64,000 nt of DNA, taken from the NCBI GenBank assembly GCA_041166745.1, contig JBEEGH010000011.1, positions 1 through 64,000 of the forward strand. The letters run 5' to 3'. Under the pieces are notes generated by a model, which saw only the letters and a list, made by a program, of their open reading frames with translations, was not told the origin of the DNA and made no database searches. The DNA comes from DASUCS01 sp041166745. Its GTDB lineage: Bacteria > Actinomycetota > Acidimicrobiia > Acidimicrobiales > JACDCH01. Of this stretch, positions 33,775 through 41,909 are shown piece by piece (positions within the stretch are counted from its first letter, which is position 1; each line of letters opens with the position of its first letter). The position numbers were made by a program, and so were the translations under genes.

Positions 33775-36700
33775 CGGTTGCGCACCGACAGCGCCGCGTG
33801 CACCACGCGGTCGTCGGACAACTCGAGGCGATGCGCGTCGACTGGTCGGCTGTCCGCGATCACGACGTCGACTGCGAGCGTCTCGGCGGCGATGTAGTCC
33901 TTGTGCTGCGCGATGGCAGCGCGCACGTCGCGGTGATCTTCGGGATCGAGCACCAGATGGATGCGGTCCGTCACGTTGAGGCCTTCTTTGCGGCGCGCCT
34001 CGTTCACGCCTCGCACGATCGTGCGGGCGATGCCTTCCAGTGCAAGCTCCGGCGTGATCGTGAGGTCGAGAGCGACGACGCCGACGTTGCCAGGCAGCGG
34101 TGCGGCCGATTCCGTATCGCGAGGCACGAGGCGAAGCGTGAACTCGTCGGGCTGGAGCTGGCGGCCGGCGACGATGACGGTGTCACCGTCGCGGGACCAG
34201 TCACCGGCCTTGACCGAGGCGATGATCTGCTGCACCTCCTTGCCGACGCGTGGACCCAGCACGGACGGCACCACTTGCAGGACGAAATCGCCGGCGGCGG
34301 CAATGTCCGTGGTGAGGACGACGTCCTTCACGTTGGCTTCATCGGCGATCAGCTCGGCAAAGGTCCGCAACGATTCCGCTGAAGGCGATGCCACGGTGAG
34401 ACGCGCGAGCGGTTGCCGGTTCGCGAGCCCTCTGGCCTTGCGGATCGACGACGCCGCGGAGCACACGTCGCGGGTCGCGTCCATGGTCGCGACGAGCTCG
34501 GGATCGGCGTCGACCGGGAGATCGTCGGATGTGGGCCAGGGTTCGAGATGCACGGAGTCGGCCCCCGTGAGATCGCGGTACACCACGTCGGCCGTGAGCG
34601 GTAGCAGCGGTGCGATCACGCGGCACAACGTCGCGAGCACGGTGTGCAGCGTGTTGATCGCGTCGGGGTCGCCCGCCCAGAACCGGTCGCGACTCCGGCG
34701 GATGTACCAGTTGTTCAGCGAGTCGAGGAACGTGAGGATCGACCAGCACGCGCCGGAGAGGTCGTACAACTCGAGCTTGGCCGTGACCTCGTCGGCGAGC
34801 TGCCGGGTCTTGGCCAGCGCGTAGCGATCGAGGACGTGCTCGGCGCTCCTGATGGTCGTTCCCTTCACCCCGGCCGCGTTCGCGTAGAGCGAGAGGAAGT
34901 ACCACGAGTTCCAGATCGGCATCAGCACGTGGCGCACGGATTCGTCCATCGTCCGGCGATCGACGGCGATGTCGCCGCCCCGGAGCGCGGCGGACGACAG
35001 CATCGCCCAACGCATGGCGTCAGACCCGGCGGTGTCGAACACCTCCGTGGGATCCGGATAGTTGCGCAAGCGCTTGGACAGCTTCTGCCCGTCGTCGCCC
35101 AAGAGCACGCCGTGCACCACGCACGCGGAGAATGCGGGCTTGTCGAAGAGCGCCGTGGCCAGCACGTGCAGTGTGTAGAACCACCCGCGCGTTTGACCGA
35201 TGTACTCGACGATGAAGTCGCCGGGGAAATGCGACTCGAACCATTCGTTGTTCTCGAACGGGTAGTGCACCTGCGCGAACGGCATCGATCCGGATTCGAA
35301 CCAGCAGTCGAGTACGTCGGGGATGCGCCGCATCATCGACTTGCCGGTGGGATCGTCGGGGTTGGGACGCACGAGCTCGTCGATCATCGGTCGATGCAGG
35401 TCGGTTGGGCGCACGCCGAAGTCGCGTTCGAGCTCGTCGAGGCTGCCGTACACGTCGACGCGCGGATAGGTGGGGTCGTCGCTCTTCCAGATCGGCAAGG
35501 GTGAGCCCCAGAAGCGATTGCGGCTGATCGACCAATCGCGGGCGCCCTCGAGCCACTTGCCGAAGGATCCGTCGCGCACGTGCTCTGGCACCCAGTTGAT
35601 CTGCTGGTTGAGCTCGAGCATGCGGTCCTTGATGGCGGTGACCTTCACGAACCAGCTCGACACGGCCTTGTAGATGAGCGGAGTGTCCGTGCGCCAGCAA
35701 TGCGGGTAGCTGTGCACGTAGCTGTCGTGGCGGACGACAACGCCTCTGTCCTTCAGGTCGCGGATGATGTCGCCGTTCGCGGTGAACACCTGTTTCCCCG
35801 CGTAGTCGGGCACCTCGTCGGTGAAGCGACCCTTCTCGTCGACGGGCACGACGACGGGGATCCCGGCCGCCTCACAGACACGCTGGTCGTCCTCGCCGAA
35901 TCCCGGAGCCATGTGCACGACCCCGGTGCCGTCCTCTGTGGTGACGAAGTCGCCGGCCAGGATCACGAACGCGTTGGGGGTGTCCGCGAAGTACGGGAAC
36001 ATCGGCGTGTAGTGCTGCCCGACCAGCTCGGAGCCCTTCACCGTGCCCGTCCGTTCGGCGTCGGCGAGCTCGTGTTCGTACGCGTCGACCCGGGACTCTG
36101 CGAGCACGTACTGGTGCCCGTCGGCGTCGGTGAAGACCGCGTAGTCGATCTCGGGACCGACGGCGACGGCGAGGTTGGAGGGGAGCGTCCAGGGCGTGGT
36201 CGTCCACACGAGGAGTCGCTTGCCGTCGCCGAGCTCGAACCACACCGTGACCGCAGGGTCCTGACGGTCTCGGTAGGCGTCGTCCATGCGCGTCTCGAAG
36301 TTGGACAGCGGCGTCTCGCACTCCCAGCAGTACGGCAACACGCGGTAGCCCTCGTACAGCAGGCCCTTCTCGTAGAGCTGCTGCTGCGCCCACATGACCG
36401 ACTCCATGAAGGAGAGGTCCATCGTCTTGTAGTCGTTGTCCATGTCGACCCATCGGGCTTGCCGGGTGACGGACTCGCGCCAGGTGTCGGCGGTGGTGCC
36501 GACGATCGAACGACAGTGCGCGTTGAACTTGTCGACGCCGAGTGCCTCGATGGCGTGCCGGCCCGTGACGCCGAGCTCCTTCTCGGCCTGCAGCTCGACC
36601 GGCAGGCCGTGGCAGTCCCACCCGAACCGACGCTCGACGCGCTGGCCGCGCATCGTGCGATAGCGGGGCACGGCGTCTTTCACGAAACCGGTGAGGAGGT

Positions 36701-36905
36701 GGCCGTAGTGGATCGGGCCATTGGCGAACGGAGGTCCGTCGTAGAAGACGAACTCGTCACCTGAATCGTCCTTGCCGGAGCTCGGCGGCCGCTGCTCGAC
36801 AGAGCGTTCGAAAGTGCGTTCTTTCTGCCACGTCTCGATGATCGAGCGCTCGAGGTCGGGGAACTTTGGGTGCTGATCGACGTCGGGATAGCGCTCGGAC
36901 GGCAT
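33771..36905 (-). CDS. ileS: Isoleucyl-tRNA synthetase (type 2)
   Basis: A 1044-residue class Ia synthetase. The HIGH motif is HYGH (residues 66-69, in PPFANGPIHYGHLLTGF) and the KMSKS loop is KLSKR (GDDGQKLSKRLRNYPDP, near 608). CP1 editing features are present (TTPWTLPSNLAVAVG, WRTDTPLIYKAVSSWFVK). The YPDPTEVFDTAGSDAMRWAM region and lack of a C-terminal zinc finger place it with the eukaryote-like type 2 enzymes, known in other actinobacteria and tolerant of mupirocin. ATG 36905. The stop overlaps the previous convergent gene by four bases. Confidence 0.96.
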   Translation of the reverse strand: MPSERYPDVDQHPKFPDLERSIIETWQKERTFERSVEQRPPSSGKDDSGDEFVFYDGPPFANGPIHYGHLLTGFVKDAVPRYRTMRGQRVERRFGWDCHGLPVELQAEKELGVTGRHAIEALGVDKFNAHCRSIVGTTADTWRESVTRQARWVDMDNDYKTMDLSFMESVMWAQQQLYEKGLLYEGYRVLPYCWECETPLSNFETRMDDAYRDRQDPAVTVWFELGDGKRLLVWTTTPWTLPSNLAVAVGPEIDYAVFTDADGHQYVLAESRVDAYEHELADAERTGTVKGSELVGQHYTPMFPYFADTPNAFVILAGDFVTTEDGTGVVHMAPGFGEDDQRVCEAAGIPVVVPVDEKGRFTDEVPDYAGKQVFTANGDIIRDLKDRGVVVRHDSYVHSYPHCWRTDTPLIYKAVSSWFVKVTAIKDRMLELNQQINWVPEHVRDGSFGKWLEGARDWSISRNRFWGSPLPIWKSDDPTYPRVDVYGSLDELERDFGVRPTDLHRPMIDELVRPNPDDPTGKSMMRRIPDVLDCWFESGSMPFAQVHYPFENNEWFESHFPGDFIVEYIGQTRGWFYTLHVLATALFDKPAFSACVVHGVLLGDDGQKLSKRLRNYPDPTEVFDTAGSDAMRWAMLSSAALRGGDIAVDRRTMDESVRHVLMPIWNSWYFLSLYANAAGVKGTTIRSAEHVLDRYALAKTRQLADEVTAKLELYDLSGACWSILTFLDSLNNWYIRRSRDRFWAGDPDAINTLHTVLATLCRVIAPLLPLTADVVYRDLTGADSVHLEPWPTSDDLPVDADPELVATMDATRDVCSAASSIRKARGLANRQPLARLTVASPSAESLRTFAELIADEANVKDVVLTTDIAAAGDFVLQVVPSVLGPRVGKEVQQIIASVKAGDWSRDGDTVIVAGRQLQPDEFTLRLVPRDTESAAPLPGNVGVVALDLTITPELALEGIARTIVRGVNEARRKEGLNVTDRIHLVLDPEDHRDVRAAIAQHKDYIAAETLAVDVVIADSRPVDAHRLELSDDRVVHAALSVRNR

Positions 36906-36911
36906 CCGGCA

Positions 36912-36917
36912 AGGTTA
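36912..36917 (-). promoter_or_regulatory. -10-like box for ileS
   Basis: On the minus strand TAACCT lies six bases before the ileS ATG at 36905, compatible with a leaderless start. No -35 or T-box leader is seen in the 37 bases to the divergent DUF167 gene. Confidence 0.35.
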
Positions 36918-36942
36918 CGCGGACACTAAGTTGATCCCCCTC

Positions 36943-37299
36943 ATGCAAAGCCAGCTGTACTCGGTGAACGACGACGGCTCCATCGAGCTGCACGTGCACG
37001 CCCAGCCTGGTGCCGGACGCACGCAGATCACCGGTCGCCACGGCGACGCGTTGAAGATCCGGGTGGCGGTTCCGCCCGAGCACGGGCGAGCCAACGACGC
37101 GCTCGCCAAGGTGTTGGCCGACGTCTTCGACGTCGCCGCCAAAGGGGTGTCGATCACCGCCGGAGAGAAGAGCCGAACGAAGCGATTTCGCCTCGCGGTC
37201 GACGACGTCGAGGCCTTTTCCCACCGGCTCGACGACCTGGTCGCCGACGCCACCAGTGGTCCCGGTCCGGCCGATCGCGACAAGTGGCGATCTTCGTAG
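36943..37299 (+). CDS. DUF167 (YggU) family protein
   Basis: A ~118-residue small alpha/beta protein. IELHVHAQPGAGRTQITG, ALKIRVAVPPEHGRANDALA and GEKSRTKRFRL are the DUF167 signature. Function unknown; often near yggT/dcw genes. ATG 36943 is preferred over TTG 36931, which overlaps a possible TAAGTT box. It diverges from ileS. Confidence 0.88.
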   Translation: MQSQLYSVNDDGSIELHVHAQPGAGRTQITGRHGDALKIRVAVPPEHGRANDALAKVLADVFDVAAKGVSITAGEKSRTKRFRLAVDDVEAFSHRLDDLVADATSGPGPADRDKWRSS

Positions 37300-37300
37300 G

Positions 37301-37329
37301 TTGAAAGCCCCGAACTTCCCCTTTACACT
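37301..37329 (+). promoter_or_regulatory. Strong housekeeping promoter of the DksA-like gene
   Basis: TTGAAA (37301-37306), exactly 17 bases, then TACACT (37324-37329). The predicted start near 37336 leaves a leader of about 27 bases, with GGGAGG (37351-37356) six bases before the ATG at 37363. It begins right after the DUF167 stop. Confidence 0.7.
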
Positions 37330-37362
37330 CCAGCACCTTTTGGCGGCCCGGGGAGGCAGCTG

Positions 37363-38271
37363 ATGCCCAAAGCAACAGGGCGCGCGAGCGCGCCCCGCAA
37401 GACCACGAAGTCGGCCGCACCGGCAAAGAAGCCCGCGCCCGCGGCCAAGAAATCGGCGGTGCCGCCCAAGAAGCCCACTGCCAAGAAGCCCACGGTCAAG
37501 AAAGCTCCAGTGCCGAAGAAGCCCGCGCCCGCGGCCAAGAAGTCCGCCGCGCCCGCGGCCAAGAAGTCCGCCGCACCCGCGGCCAAGAAGGGTTCGGCGA
37601 AGAAGGTGGCTCCCACCAAGAAGAAGGTTCCCGCGGCCAAGAAAGCGGCACCGGTGAAGAAAAATCTGGCTCCCGTCAAGAAGGCGGCGCCGGCGGCGAA
37701 GAAGGCGGCACCCGCGCCAGCGAAGGCCGCGGCAGCGAAGGCTGCGCCGGCACCGGCGAAGGTTGCACCGGCGGCCGTCAAGACCGCACCCGCGCCTGCG
37801 AAGGCTGCGCCGCCCAAGGTCCCGACGGTCCCGAAGAGCCTGGGTCCGGTCCAGGCGACCTATCCCACGAAGAAGGCGTTCGTGCGGAAAGGGCCGGTCG
37901 TCCTCGACAAGTTCCTCATCGGACAGCAAGCCGCGCTGCAAGAAGAGCGGCTCACCTACGTCCACCAAGCCGACATCCTGCAGGCCGAAGCAGATTCGCT
38001 CGCGGCGGAACGCGAGCCGGGCGACGTTCAGTTCGACGAGGAATCTGGCGAGGGCGACACGCTTGCAGTGGAACGCGAGCGCGACCTCGCACTGTCGTTC
38101 CAGGCGCGCACCGCGGTCGACGAGATCGACGCCGCGCTCGCGAAGATCCTCGAAGGTTCCTACGGGATCTGCGAGCAGTGCGGCTCCACCATTCCGAAGG
38201 ATCGATTGCGTGCCATTCCGTACGCCGCGCTGTGCGTGCAATGCAAGAGCATGGGGCTGGGCCGGCGATAA
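37363..38271 (+). CDS. DksA/TraR-type zinc-finger protein with long H1-like N-terminal extension
   Basis: A 302-residue protein. Residues 1-160 are almost only Lys, Ala and Pro (AAPAKK/PAAKKS repeats) like histone H1. Residues 180-302 form a DksA/TraR module: coiled coil (ALQEERLTYVHQADILQAEA), then a four-cysteine finger with C270, C273, C291 and C294 (CEQCGS...LCVQC). DksA-type proteins enter the RNA polymerase secondary channel and act with ppGpp; the coiled-coil tip here reads SFQARTAVDEIDAAL and cannot be judged. The extension may add DNA binding. Strong own promoter. Confidence 0.85.
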   Translation: MPKATGRASAPRKTTKSAAPAKKPAPAAKKSAVPPKKPTAKKPTVKKAPVPKKPAPAAKKSAAPAAKKSAAPAAKKGSAKKVAPTKKKVPAAKKAAPVKKNLAPVKKAAPAAKKAAPAPAKAAAAKAAPAPAKVAPAAVKTAPAPAKAAPPKVPTVPKSLGPVQATYPTKKAFVRKGPVVLDKFLIGQQAALQEERLTYVHQADILQAEADSLAAEREPGDVQFDEESGEGDTLAVERERDLALSFQARTAVDEIDAALAKILEGSYGICEQCGSTIPKDRLRAIPYAALCVQCKSMGLGRR

Positions 38272-38729
38272 CCGCTCGCCGGCGAGCCGGCTTGGTTGCG
38301 GCGGTCGCGGCCGTCGTCATCGCGATCGATCAGCTCACGAAAACGTGGGCGGTGCACACGCTCGCGACTCGCGACATCGATCTCGTGTGGACGCTGCGCC
38401 TCCACCTCGCCCGCAACCGTGACGCCGCATTCAGCCTCGGCTTCGGAAGCGGCGGCTTGATCGCGGTCCTCGCGATCGCGGTGGTCGTCGTGCTCATCGT
38501 CGTCGGTCGCAGCCTCAGCACGCGCCTCGGTGTTCTCAGCCTGGGCCTGGTGCTCGGCGGCGCGTTGGGAAACCTCATCGACCGAGCATTCCGCGACGGC
38601 AGCGGCTTCCTCGGCGGAGCGGTGATCGACTTCATCGATCTGCAGTGGTGGCCCGTGTTCAACGTGGCCGACATGGCTGTCAGCGTCGGCGGCGTGTTGC
38701 TGATCATCACCTCGACCAAGGAGTCATGA
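38241..38729 (+). CDS. lspA: Lipoprotein signal peptidase (LspA)
   Basis: A ~162-residue four-helix aspartic protease that trims prolipoprotein signal peptides. VIAIDQLTKTWAV, LARNRDAAFSLGFG, LGGALGNLIDRAFR and FNVADMAVSVGG carry the five LspA boxes; the two catalytic Asp are in NLIDR and VADMA. ATG 38241 overlaps the DksA-like gene by 31 bases; a TTG near 38292 would clip the first helix. It precedes the rluD-like gene, a common pairing. Confidence 0.93.
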   Translation: MQEHGAGPAITARRRAGLVAAVAAVVIAIDQLTKTWAVHTLATRDIDLVWTLRLHLARNRDAAFSLGFGSGGLIAVLAIAVVVVLIVVGRSLSTRLGVLSLGLVLGGALGNLIDRAFRDGSGFLGGAVIDFIDLQWWPVFNVADMAVSVGGVLLIITSTKES

Positions 38730-38730
38730 C

Positions 38731-39687
38731 GTGCCCGCCGTGCCGTCAGCGCTCGCAGGTGAGCGGATCGATCGCGTCGTCGCGCTGCTGACCGGCAGCA
38801 CCCGCGCGGCAGCGAGCGACCTGATCGCCGCCGCCAAGGTGGAAGTCGACGGTGTCATCGTGACGAAAGGCTCGGCGCGCGTCTCCGAAGGTTCAGTGAT
38901 CGAGGTGACGATCGACGAGCCGGAGGCCCGAGAGGTGCTCGCGGCCGATCCGGGTGTCGATGTCAACGTCGTACACGAGGATGCTGATTTTGTCGTGGTC
39001 GACAAGCCGGCAGGGCTCATCGTGCATCCCGGCGCGGGCAACCGAACGGGCACGCTCGTGCAGGGACTGTTGGCGCGCTACCCCGAGATCGCATCGGTCG
39101 GAGATCCGGCGCGTCCGGGCATCGTGCACCGAATCGACAAGGACACGTCGGGGCTGCTTGCCGTGGCGCGATCCGAGCTCGGCTACCTGCACCTCTCGGC
39201 GCAGATCGCCGCGCACGACGTGACACGCCGCTACCTCGCCCTGGTGTGGGGTCATCCGGATGCGCCACGCGGGATGATCGACGCACCGATCGGCCGATCG
39301 GCGCGTACGCCAACTCGCATGGCCGTGTCGGCTCGAGGGCGCGAAGCCAGGACGACCTACGAGGTCGTCGAGACGTACGACGATCCCGCCGCGGTTGCGC
39401 TTCTCGCGTGCACGTTGGACACCGGCCGCACCCACCAGATCCGCGTGCATCTCCAGACGATTGGTCATGCGGTGGTCGGCGACCGGCGGTACGGCGGCCA
39501 TCGTGAGCCCTTCACGCATTTGGGGCGTTTCTTCCTGCACGCTGAGCACCTCGAGCTCGAGCATCCGGCGACGGGGGAGCGGGTCGCGTTCGATTCGGCG
39601 CTCGCGCCGGAGCTCCAAGCCTTTATCAGTCAGCTCCGGGCCACGGCTTCTCGCCCCGCGCCATCGTCGCCACGTCGGCCAGAGTGA
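38731..39687 (+). CDS. rluD: 23S rRNA pseudouridine synthase, RluD type
   Basis: A 318-residue enzyme: N-terminal S4 RNA-binding domain (RIDRVVALLTGSTRAAASDL, KVEVDGVIVTKGS) and RluA-type catalytic domain with Asp in HRIDKDTSGLL (near residue 136), plus DKPAGLIVHPG and TGRTHQIRVHL. It follows lspA by one base. The final 62 bases overlap the convergent Rrf2 gene, so its low-complexity C-terminus (SRPAPSSPRRPE) is encoded opposite that gene. Confidence 0.92.
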   Translation: MPAVPSALAGERIDRVVALLTGSTRAAASDLIAAAKVEVDGVIVTKGSARVSEGSVIEVTIDEPEAREVLAADPGVDVNVVHEDADFVVVDKPAGLIVHPGAGNRTGTLVQGLLARYPEIASVGDPARPGIVHRIDKDTSGLLAVARSELGYLHLSAQIAAHDVTRRYLALVWGHPDAPRGMIDAPIGRSARTPTRMAVSARGREARTTYEVVETYDDPAAVALLACTLDTGRTHQIRVHLQTIGHAVVGDRRYGGHREPFTHLGRFFLHAEHLELEHPATGERVAFDSALAPELQAFISQLRATASRPAPSSPRRPE

Positions 39688-40069
39688 GTCCGTCGAGCAA
39701 CCGTCGCATCTCGTCGCTGACCCCGGCCCACACGGCCAGCAGCACGCACTGGCCCTCGTGATCGCAGGCGCCGTTCTGATGAGGCTCGCCGAAGTCGCCG
39801 ACCACGATCGGGCCGTCGACGGCACTCACGATGTCGGTGAGCGTGATGAGTGCCGGCTCACGAGCGAGGACGTAGCCGCCCCCGACGCCCCGCTTCGACC
39901 GGACGATTCCCGCGCCCTTCAGGGCGAGGAGGATCTGCTCGAGGTACGGCTGAGGCAATCCCGTGCGCTCGGCGATGTCGCGGACCGACGTCGGTCCCAC
40001 GCCGTCGCTCCGTAGGGCGAGCGACAGCAGCGCGCGACAGGCGTAGTCGCCTCGGGTGGACACCTTCAT
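39626..40069 (-). CDS. Rrf2-family transcriptional regulator
   Basis: A 147-residue winged-helix regulator: STRGDYACRALLSLAL, IAERTGLPQPYLEQILLALK and KRGVGGGYVLARE match Rrf2. Iron-sulfur Rrf2 proteins such as IscR use three Cys; here only two are seen (GACDHEGQC, matching the second and third), with Pro/His where the first would be, and the nearby cluster His is Leu. Whether it binds a cluster is therefore unclear. Targets unknown; no suf/isc genes nearby. Convergent overlap with rluD. Confidence 0.85.
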   Translation of the reverse strand: MKVSTRGDYACRALLSLALRSDGVGPTSVRDIAERTGLPQPYLEQILLALKGAGIVRSKRGVGGGYVLAREPALITLTDIVSAVDGPIVVGDFGEPHQNGACDHEGQCVLLAVWAGVSDEMRRLLDGLTLADVATMARGEKPWPGAD

Positions 40070-40150
40070 GGCGGGTGAACGATAGGGCCGCAGGCTGCTA
40101 CCGCGTTGGTGGTGGCCGGTAGGGTGGCGAGGCAGCTCGAAAGGACGGCA

Positions 40151-41263
40151 GTGGGCGAGGATGCAGCATCGGCACCGTTGGTGCCTGACTACGGCGGCGC
40201 TTGTCTATCGAACGTGGTGCCGGCGCTCCTCGAGCGCAGCGACACCCCACCGAGCTGGATGCCGACCGCCGCCCTGGAGGCCGACCAGGTCGTGCTGCTC
40301 CTCCTCGACGGGCTGGGATGGGAGCAGCTCCAGGCCCGCCGGCATCTCGCACCGACGCTCATGTCGATGGAAGGCGGCCCGATCGCCACGGTCCTTCCGA
40401 CCACCACGGCAACGGCACTCACCTCGCTGGCGACGGGCACTCCGCCGGGCGAACACGGCATCGTCGGCTACCGCATGAATGTCCACGGCGAGGTGCTCAA
40501 CGTCCTGCGCTGGACCACGGCCGCCGGCGACGCGCGCCAGACGATCACCCCGCAGAAGATCCAGACCCAGCTGCCGTTCCTCGGACAACGGCCCCCGGTG
40601 GTGACCCGCGCCGAGTTCGTCCGAACCGGGTTCACGATGGCGCACCTCGACACGACGCGCTTCACCGGCTATCGCATGCCGTCGTCGCTCGTCACCGACC
40701 TCGCTCGCTTGATGCGTGGTCCGGAGCCGTTCGCGTACGGCTACTACGAGGGCATCGACAAGGTGAGTCACGAGTACGGCCTCGGCGAGTACTACGACGC
40801 GGAGCTCGCGGCGGCCGATCGGCTCGTGGCCGACGTGCTGGAAGCGGTTCCCTCGGGCACCGCGGTGGTGGTCGTGTCCGATCACGGGCAAGTGGAGGTC
40901 GGACCGAGGGTGATCCAGCTCGCGCCGGAGGTGATCGCCCATGTCTCCATGCAGTCGGGCGAGGGTCGTTTCCGCTGGCTCCACGCCCGGCCCGGCTATG
41001 CCTCGATGCTCTTCGACGCGGCCAAGGCCTGTCACGGCGACGACGCCTGGGTCGTCACCCGTGACCAAGTGATCGAAGAGGGCTGGTTCGGGCCGCGGGT
41101 CTCGGCCGACGCGTCCGCTCGACTCGGTGATGTCGCCCTGGTGGCGAGAACCGACGTTGCCTTCCTCGAACCGACCGACACCGGTCCGTACGACCTCATC
41201 GGCCGGCACGGTTCAGCGACGGCCGCCGAGCTCTGGGTGCCGCTACTGGTCGGTCAGGGGTAA
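40151..41263 (+). CDS. Alkaline-phosphatase-superfamily phosphodiesterase
   Basis: About 370 residues of the nucleotide pyrophosphatase/phosphodiesterase fold. Metal-site residues: Asp in LLLLDGLGW, nucleophile Thr in VLPTTTATALTSLATG, Asp/His in YYEGIDKVSHEYG, Asp-His in VVVSDHGQ, and a late His in IGRHGSAT. No signal peptide, so probably cytoplasmic. GTG 40151 has AAAGGAC just upstream and is preferred to GTG 40106. The substrate is unknown. It leads directly to the bpa gene. Confidence 0.85.
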   Translation: MGEDAASAPLVPDYGGACLSNVVPALLERSDTPPSWMPTAALEADQVVLLLLDGLGWEQLQARRHLAPTLMSMEGGPIATVLPTTTATALTSLATGTPPGEHGIVGYRMNVHGEVLNVLRWTTAAGDARQTITPQKIQTQLPFLGQRPPVVTRAEFVRTGFTMAHLDTTRFTGYRMPSSLVTDLARLMRGPEPFAYGYYEGIDKVSHEYGLGEYYDAELAAADRLVADVLEAVPSGTAVVVVSDHGQVEVGPRVIQLAPEVIAHVSMQSGEGRFRWLHARPGYASMLFDAAKACHGDDAWVVTRDQVIEEGWFGPRVSADASARLGDVALVARTDVAFLEPTDTGPYDLIGRHGSATAAELWVPLLVGQG

Positions 41264-41274
41264 GACTCTCCGCT

Positions 41275-41757
41275 ATGTCCGATACCACCGAGCCCGTCGT
41301 CGAGCACCCTGAGATCGTCACGTCACCGCTGGCCGCCGACGACGGCGACGGCCGTGAGTCGGTCGAGCAGCCGGCGAAGGTGATGCGAATCGGGTCGATG
41401 ATCAAGCAGCTGCTCGACGAAGTGCGCGCCGCGCCGCTCGACGAGGCCAGCCGCGACAGGCTCGCCGACATCTACGAAACGTCGGTGAAGGAGCTCTCGA
41501 GCGCGCTGTCGCCCGACTTGCAGGACGAGCTGCACCGGCTGGCCCCGCCATTCACGGCCGACAACACCCCGACCGAGGCCGAGCTACGAATTGCGCAGGC
41601 CCAGCTCGTCGGTTGGCTCGAAGGTCTCTTCCACGGCATCCAGGCGACGCTGTTCGCGCAACAGATGCAGGCTCGCCAGCAACTCGAAGACATGCGCCGC
41701 CAACTCCCGCCCGGCCAAGCGCCAGACGGCATCGAGCGCCCCGGCACCTACCTGTAG
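41275..41757 (+). CDS. bpa: Bacterial proteasome activator Bpa/PafE
   Basis: A 160-residue helical protein. VEQPAKVMRIGSMIKQLLDE, VRAAPLDEASRDRL, AELRIAQAQLVGWLEGLFHG and IQATLFAQQMQAR closely match mycobacterial PafE (recalled). The C-terminus GTYL matches the GQYL-type HbYX motif that docks into the 20S proteasome alpha ring and opens its gate. Bpa forms dodecameric rings and works without ATP. Proteasome genes themselves are not in the window. Confidence 0.92.
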   Translation: MSDTTEPVVEHPEIVTSPLAADDGDGRESVEQPAKVMRIGSMIKQLLDEVRAAPLDEASRDRLADIYETSVKELSSALSPDLQDELHRLAPPFTADNTPTEAELRIAQAQLVGWLEGLFHGIQATLFAQQMQARQQLEDMRRQLPPGQAPDGIERPGTYL

Positions 41758-41841
41758 GCGGCGATCGCTCGGGGCGCGTCGAGGCAGCACCTCCGCGCTC
41801 GTTCGGTGTTACTCTCGACTCTTCAAACAACACCGCTGTAG

Positions 41842-41887
41842 TTCTCCACAGCCACCTGTGGACCACCGGTGGACGACGTGTGGACGG
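41842..41887. promoter_or_regulatory. DnaA-box-like cluster upstream of dnaE
   Basis: TTCTCCACA (41842-41850), TGTGGACCA (41857-41865) and TGTGGACGG (41879-41887; complement CCGTCCACA) all resemble actinobacterial DnaA boxes (YYGTCCACA/TTATCCACA). The first two also form an inverted repeat, TCCACAG-4-CTGTGGA (41845-41862). They lie 23-68 bases before the dnaE GTG. DnaA control of dnaE is inferred; too few boxes and no AT-rich region argue against an origin. Confidence 0.5.
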
Positions 41888-41909
41888 TTGAAGGAGGGTC
41901 GAAGCGAAC

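Noticed and set aside
41842..41887. Replication origin
   Set aside because: DnaA-box-like sites are few, no AT-rich unwinding region and no dnaA/dnaN/gyrB neighbours.
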